Shown here: in pieces, positions 10,459 through 23,479 of the stretch
How the letters are laid out: every line of letters starts with the position of its first letter
Position numbering within the stretch: position 1 is the first letter of the stretch
Origin: Immersiella caudata
Taxonomy: Eukaryota > Ascomycota > Sordariomycetes > Sordariales > Lasiosphaeriaceae
Assembly (NCBI GenBank): GCA_030512335.1
Contig: JAULSU010000006.1
Coordinates: 3,534,001-3,598,000 of the forward strand
DNA length: 64,000 nt
Reading direction: 5' to 3'
Notes under the pieces: generated by a model
Told to the model about the DNA's origin: nothing
Database searches by the model: none
What the model saw: the letters and a program-made list of their open reading frames with translations, nothing else
Made by a program: the position numbers and the translations under genes

Positions 10459-12859
10459 GGTGATCCTGGCATCACCGTCCGGGGATGTGGCGGCGTATCG
10501 AAAACCGGCGGGTGTAAGTCAACATGTCACTGGCTAACGGCTCGTTGACGCTGCGAGAGGTGAAACAGGGCGAAAGGAAGAGGGAAAGCGTGTGATGGGG
10601 GCGACAGGAGGGCGTCTCGGTTTTCTTTCTTTTGGGATGCAAAGGGTCCCGGGAATCGGCTTTCGAAGAACAACCCGGGAGCGTGGGACGGCCGCGAGCA
10701 GTGCGCCATTTCAGAGGCTGCAATGGGCGTCTTTGCTGCAGCGGCCGGGAATCGCGCCATGGCAAACACATTTAGAATCGAAGCGATGGTCGACCCCCCT
10801 GTTCCCAGACACGGCATTGGTTGCAACCCCAAGGACGGCGACCAACGGGATGGCGGGGATCCTGGCAGCCGCTAAATCCGCAGGAACGGCGAGCACTGGC
10901 CGTGCCAAGAAGCCCCTTCTGCGCTCCTATGGGCCGGCTGTTGAGATCGCGATCTCCGCAATGGACAAACTAAGCGCCCGCCGCCCACGCTATTGTCCAG
11001 ATGCGGTGGTCATTTCGACGACTTGTGGCGGTGGTCTCCCCTGTTTGGATCGTTTCTTCAACCCGCGCACACGGTAGAAATGACGGTCGACGTCATCGCT
11101 CTCCCGAGTCAGCCCGTGGCGGTGGCCCAGAACGTGAGGGGCTTTGCAGCGCAAAATCTTTCGCGTCCTTTGCCTTTTGGAGCCGAGGTCACGGCCAGAT
11201 AGCTCCTCTTCCTGGACCACAACGGGTGGCGCCCCCTGGAGGCCAGACTGTTTCCCTCCTTCCCTGCTCTCCGGCAGTTCGGCGTTCTGGGAGGGCTGAA
11301 GTGTCGCTGAAGACTACCATGTGCATAGCATTGGCAGTAATGGCGAAAGGGGACACTTCTGCGAGAGCCTGCAGCACCGCACAACAAGCACTGCCACGGG
11401 TTGGATGGGTAGTACCAATATCCACCGTCAGTGCGTTTCAGGGGTTCAGGGAACAGCCCCCCACATCCCCGACCACACCACAACGTTGTGCCGTTGCAGC
11501 CACCCACCGAGGTGGTTCGCGGAACCGAGTTTTGAGAAGGACTCTGCAGATCGGGACACAGAGTGCTGCTTGTTGGGATTCGTTGTCACTCTCGGGGCAC
11601 CTTCCGGTCGACGCCCTGCAGCCGGTGAAGACTGTCTGGACACAATGCCCTTGTTTTTGCAGCGATAATGCGTGGCGGCATGCAGGGCGGAATATCTGCC
11701 AAGGAGTTGGACGAGACTGGTATCCAAGGCATTGTGTGACGAAGGACTCGTACGAGCTGCAATCTTCTCGCCAGTGCCTGCATCCTGATGACCTTGTACT
11801 CAGCGCACATTTCCGTTGCTCTATTGCCGTGTTCAAGTCCAACTCTTACTTGTGTGTGCTGGTTGGCAGCAGGGCTTTCGTAGGCTCGATTTGCACGCGG
11901 CGGCCCGGGCAACTTGTACTCAGGTGTCAACCTGCGGCGCCCGCGCATTACTTGTCAGCAAGGCTATGAATGGCAGGGTATCACTTCAAGTGAACCTACG
12001 TCTTTTTTTTTTTTTTTTTGGGTGCTGCCATGGACGCGAAGAGCTTCGGGAACTCAGGCGTGTCGCTTCCGCTTGGCAAAATCATGGGCTTCTCAATCTT
12101 GCTCGAATCAGTAGCGACGATGTGAGGCAATAGGCTAGGTTGTCACGGCCAGGGGTTTCATTGCGTCGATTGCCGCCGGGTGTTAATTGGTGTTTTTGGT
12201 GACTCTTTGTTGGCGAGACAATAGGCCATCAGACGGCGGGTCGGAATGGGAGCGGACCCAGCCGTCGCTCGCTCGCTCCTTCTCTTTCCAGAAACCTTCC
12301 AGCCCTTAGCGACGTCACACACTCACTCTGTTCTTCCCCAAGAAATAGATGAATCTGAAATCCCTGGTGCTATGCGATGCCGTTATGCTGGAAGTCGGCA
12401 TCGACGTGTTCCCCATCAACAACAGCAACTCAGTTTCAAGCCTGGAGCAAAGTCGAGGCGGCATCTTGCCCAATCTTCCGCACAACGTCGGGAAGGACCT
12501 GAAGGAGACGCCGAAAGTACGCAGCGGAACCCCAATGAGCGAAACGCACGGCACCTGCCTCCACCAGGGTCGCTCACGGAACTCGCGAGATTTAGGACGC
12601 ATCTCACTGCCAACACATCACCTATCACATTATTCAGAGTCAACGTGTCTCAGTTTTTCTTTGTTCTATTTTCTTCCTCCTTCTAGCACGCCATACCCGC
12701 AGTCTAGCACTATTCGGTCCTTGAATCAAGCAGGCCCGGAGCCTACATCAGCCTCCTTCACCTCTCTAATGCTGTCCGAGCTCTAGCTCTAGGTTCAAAC
12801 GTTCCCAGCGCCATCCACACCACACCTACCACCTCCTCAGAGTCTCGGTTCTCTAACAT
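10459..12859. other. 2.4-kb intergenic region without a recognisable gene
   Basis: Many frames are open on both strands at once, including one of 322 codons at 11001-11969, without motifs, ATG starts or spliceable structure. A T19 run lies at about 12003-12019. A 145-codon frame from the ATG at 12349 is Ser/His/Pro-rich and unconvincing. The left part is probably promoter of the rhodopsin-fold gene. Confidence 0.5.
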
Positions 12860-13375
12860 TTACTCATGCAGCTCGTCAACACGATATGATACATATACCA
12901 ATAACCTGAGACACTCCACTGGATCCTTCGCGATCTTCTCACCATCCAGTGTCTTCTCCAACTCTTTTAATCTCGGAAAACCCTTCCTCGCCAGCCCATC
13001 CATCTCCCTGAGCGCCTCCTGGCGGTGTTCTTTCCACGACATATTTAGCATCCTAGCTGCACGCGGAGTGATGATCCTCCCATTGCCATTGTAAAAGGCG
13101 AAGAGGTGGAAATCACCAACGCAGCGGCAACGGCTCCATTTACTAGTGAAGATTCGACAACGGGGCGGACGGCGCCGCAGGCGTCGAGCAAGCAGACGGG
13201 GAGGTCTTTGGGTGTGTGAATGGGGAGGATGGGGAGAGATGGGGAGGGATGGGGATGCTGCTTGGGGGGTGGGGAGGGTCGAGGGGGGAAAGGGGGGTTA
13301 GGGTTTTACCTTTCTTGGGGATGCCCTGGGCTGAGACTCGTTGGTGATGCATGATTTCCTCTTTGTGGTTCTTCT
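12860..13375 (-). CDS. possible spliced hypothetical gene, 3' portion, frame uncertain
   Basis: A good acceptor (CCCTTTTCAG) precedes an exon at 13375-13310 with an internal ATG at 13352 (MHHQRVSAQGIPKK). A GTAAAA donor and CCCAAAG acceptor (intron 13309-13206) lead to DLPVCLLDACGAVRPVVESS. A second block in another frame reads WSRCRCVGDFHLFAFYNGNG, then a charged helical segment (SWKEHRQEALREMDGLARKG) and ends in YRVDELHE at 12860. Both blocks look like real protein, but they lie in different frames and no splice pair joins them near 13140. Either an exon junction was missed or the gene carries a small frameshift. Upstream exons beyond 13375 are likely but not identified. No family is recognised. 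Confidence 0.35.
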
Positions 13376-14278
13376 CTGAAAAGGGTTGGTGAGAGATGAT
13401 GGTGGTTTTTTGAAGCTCTAGGCTTATGCTGAGAGGAGGGTTCTACACCAGGAGGGTGGGGTTCAGGAGAGATATATGCAAGAGATGGCTGGAAGTCAAG
13501 ATGATGAATGCAAGGAAGATATCCTCTTAATGGGGCCGTGTGCGTGTTTTTATCGAGTTTTGGACCTTGAAGACGCCCTTGAGCCATAGTACCACTGTTC
13601 TTCAGAAGCTGGCACTGTTGTGGCCACCCTCCTCTTGGGACAAAGGCATTGAGCCTTGACACACCGTATTCGATGGTGAACTAGACGGCTGTGCACGATG
13701 TTATGGGACATTTCCCTGCGTGCTCAGCGGTGGGTTTGCTCTGCATTAGCTGTTCCAAAGCGGCAATTTGCTCTTCGAGCTCTGTGGACAAAGGATAGCT
13801 TTGCCTTGATTGTAACAGCTTTGTCGGGGAGACGGTCCGAACCGCCCGTTTTGTCCATTGTTAAACCAACTTCTTCATTCCCAACCCATCACACTTTCCC
13901 CCCGCTCTCCGGAAATCTAGATCCACGCAGTTCATCACCCAGCTCGGTCTTTTCTGGGAAATCTTGTTACTAGACGTCCGCAACGGTCCCTTCAAGACCA
14001 AGACCGATCGAATCGAGGTCCCGGTCATCACAACCCCAGGGTCGCAATCTGAGCGAACTCAAGTTTGGAACAATTGCCTTCTATTCCAAAATATTACCCT
14101 GTATAGCTGCAGAGTCGCTCGGGTATAAATTCGCTCAACTACTCAGAGAGCAACCAGTGCGTCGTCAAATCCAATCATGTCCTCTCTCCTTCCCGGATCC
14201 AAATCAATATCTGCCAGGCTCGCCTTCGAATCCTTCTCGGCTCATTTCACTCATCCCAAATGCCAATATGATGGCGAA
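13376..14278. other. intergenic, no gene recognised
   Basis: Contains the 3' flank of the first MFS transporter and perhaps missing 5' exons of the doubtful gene at 13 kb. No domain-bearing frame was seen. Confidence 0.4.
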
Positions 14279-15912
14279 TTAGTAGATGTATCTGAAGCCA
14301 ACCGCTCTGCGATCGACACTAGCGTCTGCAACAACGCCATTTTCGGCATTGGTAGCATCCTCCACCTCGGCCCTTTCAAGCTTCTTGTTCTCCCACTTGT
14401 GGACATACCGCAAGCCGATGGCCAGGAGGCCAACCAGCAAGCAGATGACGGCGTTGGCGCTTCCACCTGGGACGTACTGCGGCGCGGCAGACGCAGGGTA
14501 CATGTAGGACCCGTAGATACTAGCCGTGTTGCCAACCATGTTGGCGATGGCGAGGGAGGAGGAGCGCTTGACGAGAGGTCGGGGGAACGAATTGGAAATC
14601 CATGCGAGAATGATTTGATCTGGGTTCATCAGTCAGGTGCAATGTCAAGAGAGTGAGGGGTTCGGAGCTTACAAGCAGGAACAGCACCCATAGGCATCAA
14701 GAACATGGCGAAGAAGCGCGCTCCTAGGACCGAGGTACCCGTGGCGATGGCGTTGCCGACAGCAGCGAAGAGCATGAGGAACAAGATGTGCAGCGATCGA
14801 TCGGCGGTCTTGGCGGACGAGAACGTGACAGCGACGGACACGAGGAAAGTGCCGAACCACACGGGGACAGTGAGCCAGAGAGTGGTAATCTTGTCGTAGC
14901 CGAGGGTCTGAACGATGCTGGGGAAGAAGTACTGGAAGGTCTGGGACAGCAAGCTGAGATGCTGAAGCAGGACAAAGATGTACAAGCGGTAGTCGAGCAG
15001 GGCAAGCTTGAGACCATCCCAGACCGACTTGGCCTCATCTGTCTCATTGATGTCCTGGAGCAAGCGCCATTGCGCAAAGGCTCGCTCCTCGTCGCTCAAC
15101 CACTTTGTGGTGGCGGGGTAGTCGGGGAGGACAAAGTAAACGACAAAGGCGAAGCCGATGGTGACAACACCTTCGATGATGAACAGCCAACGCCAGCCAG
15201 CGATGCCCTGAGCACCATCCATGTTGCCGAGCACGGCGGCTCCGATGATACCACCGAACATGTTGGCCAAGGCGTTGCCCGAGTAGAAGTACGACATGCG
15301 GCGGGTGAGCTCAGCACGAGTGTACCAAGAGCTCATCAGGAAGACGGCGCCAGGGAAGAAGGGGGCCTCGACGAAACCGAGGAGGAACCGCACGGCGATG
15401 AGGTCGCCAAACTTGCGAGCGGCAGCGTTGCAGGCCGACACGCTGCCCCACAGCACCATGGCACAGCTGAGATAGAGCGAGGGACGCACACGCGTGATGA
15501 GCAGGTTGGACGGCAGCTGCATCAGCAAGTAGGCAACGAAGAAGATGGAGGTGGCCAAGTTGAAGTCGGATCCAGTCATGCCGAGGTCCGCCTCGAGCGA
15601 GCCCTGACGGGCCTGGGCGAGGTTGGCGCGGTCGAGGAAGTTGAGCAGGTACATGATGATGAGACACGGCAGAAGGTGGAGATCCATCTTGCGCAGGATC
15701 TTCTTGTCGATGGCCTTGTTGATGGCTGGGTCCTGAGCGTCAAACCTTGCGAGCCATGCCTTGAGCTCCGGGTCGGCATCGGGCGGGGCGGTCGTGGCCG
15801 TGTCGCCCTTGTTGGAGACATCCGATTTGTGTTCGAGACTGGCCTTCTCCAACTTGTGCTCGACGCTTGCACGAGCGGTAGGCGCCGTGGGGGAAACCTT
15901 TTCGTCCGACAT
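14279..15912 (-). CDS. MFS transporter, anion:cation symporter (allantoate permease-like) family
   Basis: Two exons, 15912-14673 and 14619-14279, with a 53-nt intron (GTAAGC...ACCCAG). Spliced length 1581 nt gives 526 residues. The ATG at 15912 is chosen; the frame is open further upstream only from a non-ATG codon. A Ser/Thr-rich tail of about 90 residues precedes helix 1. ACS-family signatures are clear: NFLDRANLAQARQGSLEADLGMTGSDFNLATSIFFVAYLLMQLPSNLL at helices 1-2, the motif RFLLGFVEAPFFPGAVFLMSSWY, a large central loop and QIILAWISNSF at helix 11 formed by the splice. Relatives are plasma-membrane importers of organic anions such as allantoate, nicotinate, biotin or pantothenate. The substrate here cannot be told from sequence. 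Confident of family. Confidence 0.95.
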
Positions 15913-17887
15913 GGTGTTGAGAGCAAGTGCGGACCTGGGAGTGAAGGGATTCCTGTGGTCGAGTCTGGGAGAGCCGGGAGAAGGCAGACACTTTAACTCG
16001 ACCTGGGAGGTCGTGTGCTTTATGCGTGCGCAGATTCGCCGCTTCCAGAACCCATTCCCCCGGATTGCGGTGTTGCAGACCCTGACCCCAGGTTTTCTCC
16101 GAACAAACTCCAGTGACGCGATGGAGACTGCCGATCCTTCTCCCGAGCCAGACAGCGCGGTGTCAGGCACTGGCAGGAGATATCGCCCCGCGCCCCACCT
16201 GCCCCTTCCCTTTCTTGCCCATCTTGCCCGACCGGTCGCCTTCAGCCCCGGATTCTGTTGTCGCTATTCCCGGGACCAGCCCGCCAGACCGTCCGCTCGC
16301 CTCCCCAGACTTCTCCCCGAAACGGTTGGCCGCGGTCCAAACTCATCACCGGTAAGGGAAAGGCCCCTACATCACATCCACAATTGCCCCGAGCAGCCAT
16401 CCTTCGTGCGTATCGTCTTCGGCGCATGATGAACCGAGGAGGCGGATATGCCGACCCAGATGACAGGGCTCTTTTTCACCGACAGTTGCAGTGATCGAGC
16501 GCCGCAACTCCCGAGCGACATGCATCGATCTCATGTCACCTGGATGAAGCTCCCTATTGCTACCGTCACCTCTTAATCCGTTTAAATCTGCGAATCCCCT
16601 CCCCCGAGCGCCAACATCCATCTCTCCAACTCTCCAACTCGGATGCCCCATCAAAATCCACACACTTCGCGAACCGCACTCTTGGCTCCACAACAAGCTT
16701 CAACCAAGCAAATTTTCTTGGCTCCTCCAAATCCCACTCGCTCCAACCACGCAAAACGCCCCAACTCCCCTTCCGTCCTAGCGCATCTCAACCACCAAAT
16801 AGTTCAAAGCAGAAATTTTCGCAAAAAATCTCCAAATCTCCTAAAAGGGGAAAAGTAACAAGCAAAGACGCCACCGACGTTGCCCAGCGATGCGCCCAAG
16901 CGGTAAGCGCAAGCCACTAACCCGGTGACGGCTGGGCGGCAGACGCCTCACAAAAGCAAGAAAAATTCTTGTTCTGACGTCGTTGGACGGGTTGGGTGGC
17001 CAGTCGGGGGGGTTTTGATGTGTCAGCATGAGGGCATAATTACTTGTGTTTTGCTGCTTGGCAAACCGGCATGCGTACCCTGCAGCGACAGTGAAACAAC
17101 CAAATCAAAAAAAAAAAAAAAAAAAAAAAGAAAAAAGAAAAAGAAAAGTTGCTGAGGACTACGCATAACTTTAGGGCGTATAGTCTATGAGACGGGGAGA
17201 ATGCAAAGAGGGGAAAAAAGGTGAATGACCAGGCTCTGCGACATCTTCGACCCCCCCGCCAGTTAATTGTTCACTCGAGGTTGAACAAAGATGTATTGTT
17301 GACTCAACAAAGAGGAAACACACTGCATTCTGAGATGTAGGTCCTCCTGCTCTGGGCTCTGTCCTCTCCGCAAAGAAGGCAATCTTTGAGGTTGCTAGAA
17401 GCCACGCATCGGACGAACGCGGACTGAGCTGGACCATCGATACCTGCCACTGAGTTGATCCCCTTCTCCACCCCTCGTTTCTCTCCCTGTCCGCTTTGCC
17501 TCAACTCTACAACACCTTGAGCGGGCTGGAGTTCTGCGTCACAAGGACGAAGGCCATCACTCTTCACCCTGTCCGTATTTCCGCAGACAAATATCACATC
17601 AAAATCACGCTCAAAAACGACAAGTATGCATCTCCAAAGGTATATATATGAAAATCGAAGCGAATCCCATCTGCAAAAGCCCGTTTCACGATTATATGAT
17701 GCCTCCTCCCCATCTCCCTCTCATTCTTCACCACATCCTAGGAACTCTGTTCCTCTCCTTTCTAACCCCCACCCTCACCAAGTTTCGTAAGCATTACCCA
17801 CGCGATCGCATTGCATTGCATATCCAAATGAAACATTCCTTTTTTTCCCCTTGCCCTCCCTTCCAAAATCCACAGGGCGCAAAGAGT
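15913..17887. other. intergenic between two tandem MFS genes
   Basis: About 2 kb holding the promoter of the 14.3-15.9 kb transporter and the 3' region of the next one. A long poly-A tract lies at about 17106-17129. No coding region was recognised. Confidence 0.55.
17105..17150. repeat. A-rich low-complexity tract
   Basis: An A run of more than 20 bases followed by a further A/G-rich stretch, in the spacer between the two tandem MFS genes. It may be a retroposed poly-A end or a simple repeat; no adjacent element sequence was seen. Confidence 0.7.
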
Positions 17888-19436
17888 TTACGTCCAATAG
17901 TGGAAGCGAGGGTGGCGGTACCCGAGCTTGTCGGCCTCGGCCTCGGACAAGCCCTCGAGTCTGTGATCGCGCTTGCCGGCAGCGCGCAAGCGGTTCTCGC
18001 GCGCACAGTAGAGGATACCAAAGATGGCGAGGAAGAATGTGACGATTTGGCCGCTGAAGTTGATGGTGTGGCCGGTGGGGTACTTGGGGGCGTCGGTGTA
18101 GATGTAAGTCCAGCTGGGAGTTTGTCAGCAAGCTTGTTTAAAAAGTCAAAAGTAAAAAGGGGGGGGGGACTGACGTTGCGACGATACCACCGATGGTTCC
18201 CAAGCTGACAATGTAGGCAGTCGTGACAGCGCGCACACCGGGGCCGGCCGAGTTGTTGATGGCCCACGCGAGGAAACCGGGACCGCCGGGGAAAGCACCG
18301 ACGGTGATGAGGAAGATACCGGCGTAGCGGGCCTGCTTGTCCTCAACCCAGCGCATGATGGCGAAACCGGCCATGGCAAAGGTGGAGAAGATGGCGAGGT
18401 AGATGCCACGCTGCTTGGTCTTGTCGGAGATGTAGGCAATCAGGACAGCCATGAAGCAGGCGCACACGTAGGGAGGCACCGACATGAGCTGGACCGTGGT
18501 GGAGCTCCACTGGGGGTTGAGATCGCGGAGAATGGTGGGCATGAAGACGGACAGACCCTGGACGGTGATGTTGATGAGGAAGAAACCGAGCGAGCACGTG
18601 TAGTTGTGGATGCAAAAGACGGCGCGCTTCACGTCGGCCCAGGTGACCTTCTCATCGGGGTTGGCCTTGGACTCCCGGAGCAGACGCTCGGCGGCGATGG
18701 CGCGCTGGCGCTCGTTGAGGAAGTAGGCATCGGACGGCTTGGTGGGCATCCAGATGGGCGCGGCGAGACCGACGATGCAGGTGATGACACCCTCAAAGAA
18801 GAAGATGTTACGCCAGGTGTAGATGCGCATCGACGAGATGCCCCACTCGGGAATCTGGGCGAGGCCGGCGGCGAGGAGACCGCCAAAGGCGCCGGCGATG
18901 GATGCAGCCGAGACGTAGATGCCGATGCGGAACAGCAGCTCGTTGCGCTTGTAGAAGCAGCTGAGGAAGAAGGCCATACCGGGCATAGCACCACCTTCGA
19001 ACACACCGAGAATGGCGCGGGCAGCCATCAAGCCCCCGAGGTCGCGCACAAAGGCGGTGCAGATGGACACGAAGCCGAAGCCGACGACGAGCATGGGCAG
19101 GTAGAAGCGCGGCCCGATCCATTTGAGCAAGATGTTGCTGGGAACCTCAACGAGCAGGTAGACGATGTAGAAGATGGACAGCGCCCAGTTGAAGCGCACG
19201 CCCGTGTTGAGCTGCAACTCGTCGCCCAGACCCTGCACACGCGCATTGCCGATGTTGATGCGGTCGAGGAAGGTCAACATGTACAGGATCGTCACCAGCG
19301 GCACCGTGTGCCAGTCGATCTTGCGCCGGATCTCACGCTCCTCCTCCTCGGTCCACACCAAGTCCGGGAAACTTCCGTCTGACGACGCTCCGTCCTTGCC
19401 CGCCCGCTCATGCTCGAGCTGCGTCGCTGCAGACAT
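17888..19436 (-). CDS. MFS transporter, anion:cation symporter (nicotinate/tartrate-like) family
   Basis: Two exons, 19436-18175 and 18113-17888, with a 61-nt intron (GTCAGT...CCCAG); 1488 nt gives 495 residues. The second exon reads WTYIYTDAPKYPTGHTINFS followed by a final helix and a basic tail ending HYWT, a typical end for this family. Other motifs are VWTEEEEREIRRKIDWHTVPLV, FLDRINIGNARVQGLGDEL, ILGVFEGGAMPGMAFFLSCFY and PGGPGFLAWAINNSAGPGVRAV. Relatives import small carboxylates through the plasma membrane. It is on the same strand as, and about 2 kb upstream of, the 14.3-15.9 kb transporter; the two are divergent in sequence, so this is not a recent duplication. Substrate unknown. Confidence 0.95.
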
Positions 19437-22433
19437 GTCAGCACTTTACCCCGGATTTTGAGAGGGTCCCCCCTTTTTTTTCTTCTCCTCCTTTGTCTTT
19501 ATCTTTTGCACCTACCAACTTGCTTTTCCGTCTCCATTGTGGAGGGTTCCGGGTGCTCACTCCACAGGCGGCACTCTCAGTGAAGAAGGTGGGCCGTAAG
19601 ATTCGGGGGGACGGTGGAGACCGAGTTCCAACCTTATCGAGGGATGCTAGACAGAGGAGGGTGTGAGGAAGCAGTCCAGCCCGAGTCGAGAAAAAACGGG
19701 GGCAAGATTGGAGAAATAGAAATCCCAACGGAGCCAGATCCTCGCACTTCAAATCTCCCATTCGGACTGGGTGGGACGCGATATCACCCCGTCTTATAAA
19801 AGAAGAACCATACTGCTAGCTGGGGCCAGACGGTAGGCTAGCAAGGTGCCAGCTCCGCTGCAATGGTCTGCAGCAAGGCAAAGACGGGAAGCCGCTCCCC
19901 AACAACCGTGCTCGCTCACTTGGGGTTGAATGCGACTCACTTCCTGCTGGCGCCGGTTGATAATAACCGGCCGACCGGGTGGTGTTCCGCCAAACAAACG
20001 CAGATTAGAGGCATGGGAGTGGACCATGGCACCTTCCTCCAGCTGTTTCCCCCCTGGCCGACGAACCCATCCGTGCCATCGTCCATCTCGCTCCAACTGG
20101 CGAGCCAATGCGCCAGTGGCACTGTGCCAATGGAAAAGCAGGCGAAAGGAGGGATCGCATCCAAGCCAAGCGCGCAATGGCTCCAGGCCCCCCCCGTAAG
20201 CCCACCTTGCCCAGTGCGAGCGATGCTGCGTCGGCATCCACACTTGCTCCCCCTCCCAAGCCGGTCCTCCTACCCCTCTGTTTTTCGGCAAATAAGTTCG
20301 GACATCTCATTTTCGCGGGGAACCAGCCCAAAACCTCCCCAAACCCCGTTATGCCAAGACGTGGCGCCAAGTGATGGGCGTGCCAAGGCTTATTAGACCA
20401 TGCAGCATCTCACCAAAGTCCGGGGTGGCGCGGGTGGCAAGCCCAAAACTTTTTGCGGGGGTTTGACGGTTTCGACACACCGCCCACGCCGCATCCCTTT
20501 CCCATCTGGCGATGGCGTGGGTTGCCGGGCGTTGGCTCCTCCTCAACAACTACCAACCACTAGCTTCGTTCACGGGCGTCATCACCTTGCTCGATCGTTC
20601 CTCGTATCCTTGATCCAGTGACAGGCCAAGGTCTGGGGAATGAGGAGGTGGTGGGTTCGCCTCCGAGTGCCGTGTTGCGTGCTAAAGGTCGTGTTTGTTG
20701 CCGAGCGTAGCACTGCAACAGGAAACTGGTCTCGACCGCTAGCCGCCGGCTTTGCTGGGGCTAACAGCATACGCGAACTAGACGCAAAAAGCGCCGCTGC
20801 TCATTGCCAGATCGAGACGACCACATGGCCGTGATGCTGCGCTGCCATTTGGGGCCCAGCAACGACACCAGCAAAGCAGGCAACTCCCAGTGCCAGCAAC
20901 CACAGGACCCCTCAAGCACACACTGTCCACGACGCGGGCTCCGGCACTTTTTCAAGCTTCCAGCCGCGACTGTATAAACGTCCGAGATGAGCAGGGAAGC
21001 CTATCCCAATCAGCTGGGCCCGCGCCTGTTATTTTCACCCGCCGAGGCTGCTGCACATCATTTATCTAATATCGCGGAGCGATCTGTTGGTTCGAGAAGC
21101 TGGCGGCCGCCTTCAGACAGCCGGGGCGGCAGCTGGGAAGACCGTGGCTGTCTGGGTCAGCAACGGCAGGCGCTGCGCGTGGAGGGGAGCGGCATGGTGT
21201 GCGACGTCGAAAACGGCCCGTTTGCGCCTGCTCTTCTGTTTCGAGAAGCACGTTCTGCGCCGCATTTCCATCGAAACGACGGGGGTTGGCGAGCCACAGG
21301 CGGGAAAGAAACGCCTTTGTGCTGCATGGAAATGCGACAGTGCTCGCTGGGCATGCAATGCAGGCGCAGACGGTGGGCGATTCAGTGGTTCGTTTCGTTC
21401 CGTTTGGTGCCATTGGTTGGTCGGGCTCACTGGCAGAAGGCCCCGAAGCGGGACCGTCTGCAGGAGAGGGGCGCAAAAAAAGGGTTGCAATCAGCCTGTG
21501 GGTATTCTCCCATATTGAAACCCGGAAATCGCACCTGGCACTCGACCAATTGCTGCCGTCTTCATCTGACCTTGAAATCTGCTGCAATCAGAAATGCGTG
21601 GCACGTATAGTGAAATCGTATTGAAAGCCCAGGGCAAACACCCTGCGCAATTATTGCTGCTGCCGTTGGCATTCTCGTTTCCAGCTCATTGCATTGACGA
21701 GACACGTGCGGAGGATGAGGGTGGTGCGCTAGATTCGGAGTTCCTTGGTCCAGCTGGGGCTCAGCCAAAGGATGGGGTCCCCTGGATCGGCTTTGCCATG
21801 TGGTCGCCCTGCCTGTCAAGGCAGATCCCGTGCCGCGGGGATTTTCTGCCAAAAGAAGCTACGCGTAACAATGTCCGAACCCCGAAGCCCGTAAGCGTGT
21901 TTCTAGTGGGAAACGCGTCTTGTCTTCGGCTACTGCACGCGGTAAAGTATTAAGTGGCAGACGAGAAATGACTGGAAAATGTTTTGACTTCACCTCTCAA
22001 TACAAGGGCTTCGTTCCCTTCAGCACGACGCCCAGAAACCCATGTTTCCAGTACGCCGGGGCCGTCACATGCGACCGGCCCTTCACAGTATTTCCTCGAC
22101 GTCTCCTCTTCGTGTGTGAGCCAGCCACCACCATTCGATTTGAAGCCCCTCGCGCGCTAGCCGCGATCGACCAAGCGCAAGCGGGTTGTCATATCGAACG
22201 ATGGTCATCCTTCCTCGACCTTGTACACTCGTCTGGGCGGTGCCTGACCCGAGAAGGCCTCGCGTTGTGGTGCGACTCCTTTCGATTGACAGATTGCCCA
22301 GCATCTCCCCGCCCGAGATATCTTGCAAGCTTTCTTGGCTCAGGGTTGTTACTGCAAAAGCTGATGGATAGACCCGGGCGCGCCGAGTGTCGGTGCTGTG
22401 AAACGCGCCGCGCTGTCGGGCACTATTGGCAAC
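19437..22433. other. gene-poor region with only shadow frames
   Basis: Three kilobases in which up to five frames are open at once (for example 20987-21624) but none has motifs or sensible composition. The left end should contain the promoter of the MFS gene that starts at 19436. Confidence 0.5.
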
Positions 22434-22941
22434 CTAGGACAAAATCAGCATCTGTCGGATCACAAGTTGGGGCGCAGTGAATCTGTCATCGTACCTCGTA
22501 GGCCGGGTCCTCGGTTCGCACATTGTTGGGTGCTCTTTGACCCCGCTGCCGTCGAGATGCTCTGGGCCTCGTAACTTCTCGCACTGAGAACACGGACTCG
22601 TATGCAAAGTTCCTCGTAGAGCCAGAAATGTCGCCGTTGTCTTGAGGGGTAGGGAGAAAGCTGCGACCGAAAGATGGGGCACGGCGAGATGGGTTTGGCG
22701 AATGGGAACTCCGGGCTTTGGAAAATTCAAATGTCTCGTCCACTCCAACCTCGTGCGAGACTGCCGATGCTCTTGGTACGACCAAGGCGCCGAAGCTTGC
22801 TCGCCAGATGATTGACTAGGCAAGATGTGTGAAGAGACTGTCTGTGGTACGTCGCAGCAATTCATGTCGCGCGAGATGGCGGTTTAGATGGATGGTGCGA
22901 TGCTTGGTGCTAGGTTTTTTGATGCATCAGTAGCTTCTCGC

Positions 22942-23163
22942 TCAGCTCTCGCCCAGTGACTGAAGAATTCGCCATGATAGGGTACGAGCAAGAGCGTTGG
23001 TAGCTCCTCCCTCCTGCTGCTGCTTGACGTGGACAGGTTGGAAGAAACCCACCATCGGTTGAACCTCGGGACTTGTCTTGAGCGGCACTTCATACCCATC
23101 GATTTGGACGGGGAAGACCACCTGGCATCGTTTGCATCGGCGCCCGGTCGCAGGATCCTTCAA
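22942..23163 (-). other. coding-like block of unknown origin
   Basis: A frame on the minus strand with ordinary protein composition: DPATGRRCKRCQVVFPVQ (a C-x2-C pair), then EVPLKTSPEVQPMVGFFQPV, ending ALARTLSWRILQSLGES. It has no ATG at its left and a TGA closes the frame just upstream, so it would have to be an internal or 3' exon, or a relic. I do not recognise it. An ATG-started frame at 22865-22434 follows on the same strand but is less protein-like. Confidence 0.25.
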
Positions 23164-23479
23164 GAGTCGAACATCTCACTGCGGCGGTAGGACAATGCCA
23201 CATGTCGCGGTATTCTCACTCGAGCCCAATTTTTTCAAGATGCGGCATGGCGAGCTCCCGTCCAATAATTAAGGTAGGGAAGGCAAGAGCACACAAAGCG
23301 ACAGGGAAGGTTCGTTACCCACCTAATCGCTCCCGAGTGTCTTTCTGCGCATGGAGCTTCCCCGGGGCACCACTCTTCTTTGCCTCGTTGGTGGTTGTGT
23401 TGTCACATCAGTTTCATTCCCCAGCAGCCTGTGATTCTACGCTGCGCTTCACACTCATCGCTCCAGTTCGCCAGCAAAA

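Noticed and set aside
11001..11969. 322-codon plus-strand frame in the 10.5-12.8 kb spacer
   Set aside because: It does not begin with ATG, overlaps several equally long frames on both strands, has no motif and its composition is erratic.
14788..15996. 402-codon plus-strand frame opposite the first ACS transporter
   Set aside because: Antisense shadow; Glu/Gly/Val-rich with no motif, while the minus strand encodes a complete MFS protein.
17105..17150. Poly-A end of a retroelement
   Set aside because: Long A tract without an adjacent element body or target-site duplication that I could recognise; kept only as a simple repeat.
18606..19382. 258-codon plus-strand frame opposite the second ACS transporter
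   Set aside because: Antisense shadow of an intact transporter, with the same Asp/Glu/Gly bias as other such shadows.
14279..19436. Tandem duplication of ACS transporters
   Set aside because: The two proteins share only family-level motifs and differ in termini and loop sequences, so they are not a recent duplicate pair.
20987..21624. Cluster of overlapping 120-207 codon frames on both strands
   Set aside because: Up to five frames are open together, which reflects base composition; none has family motifs.
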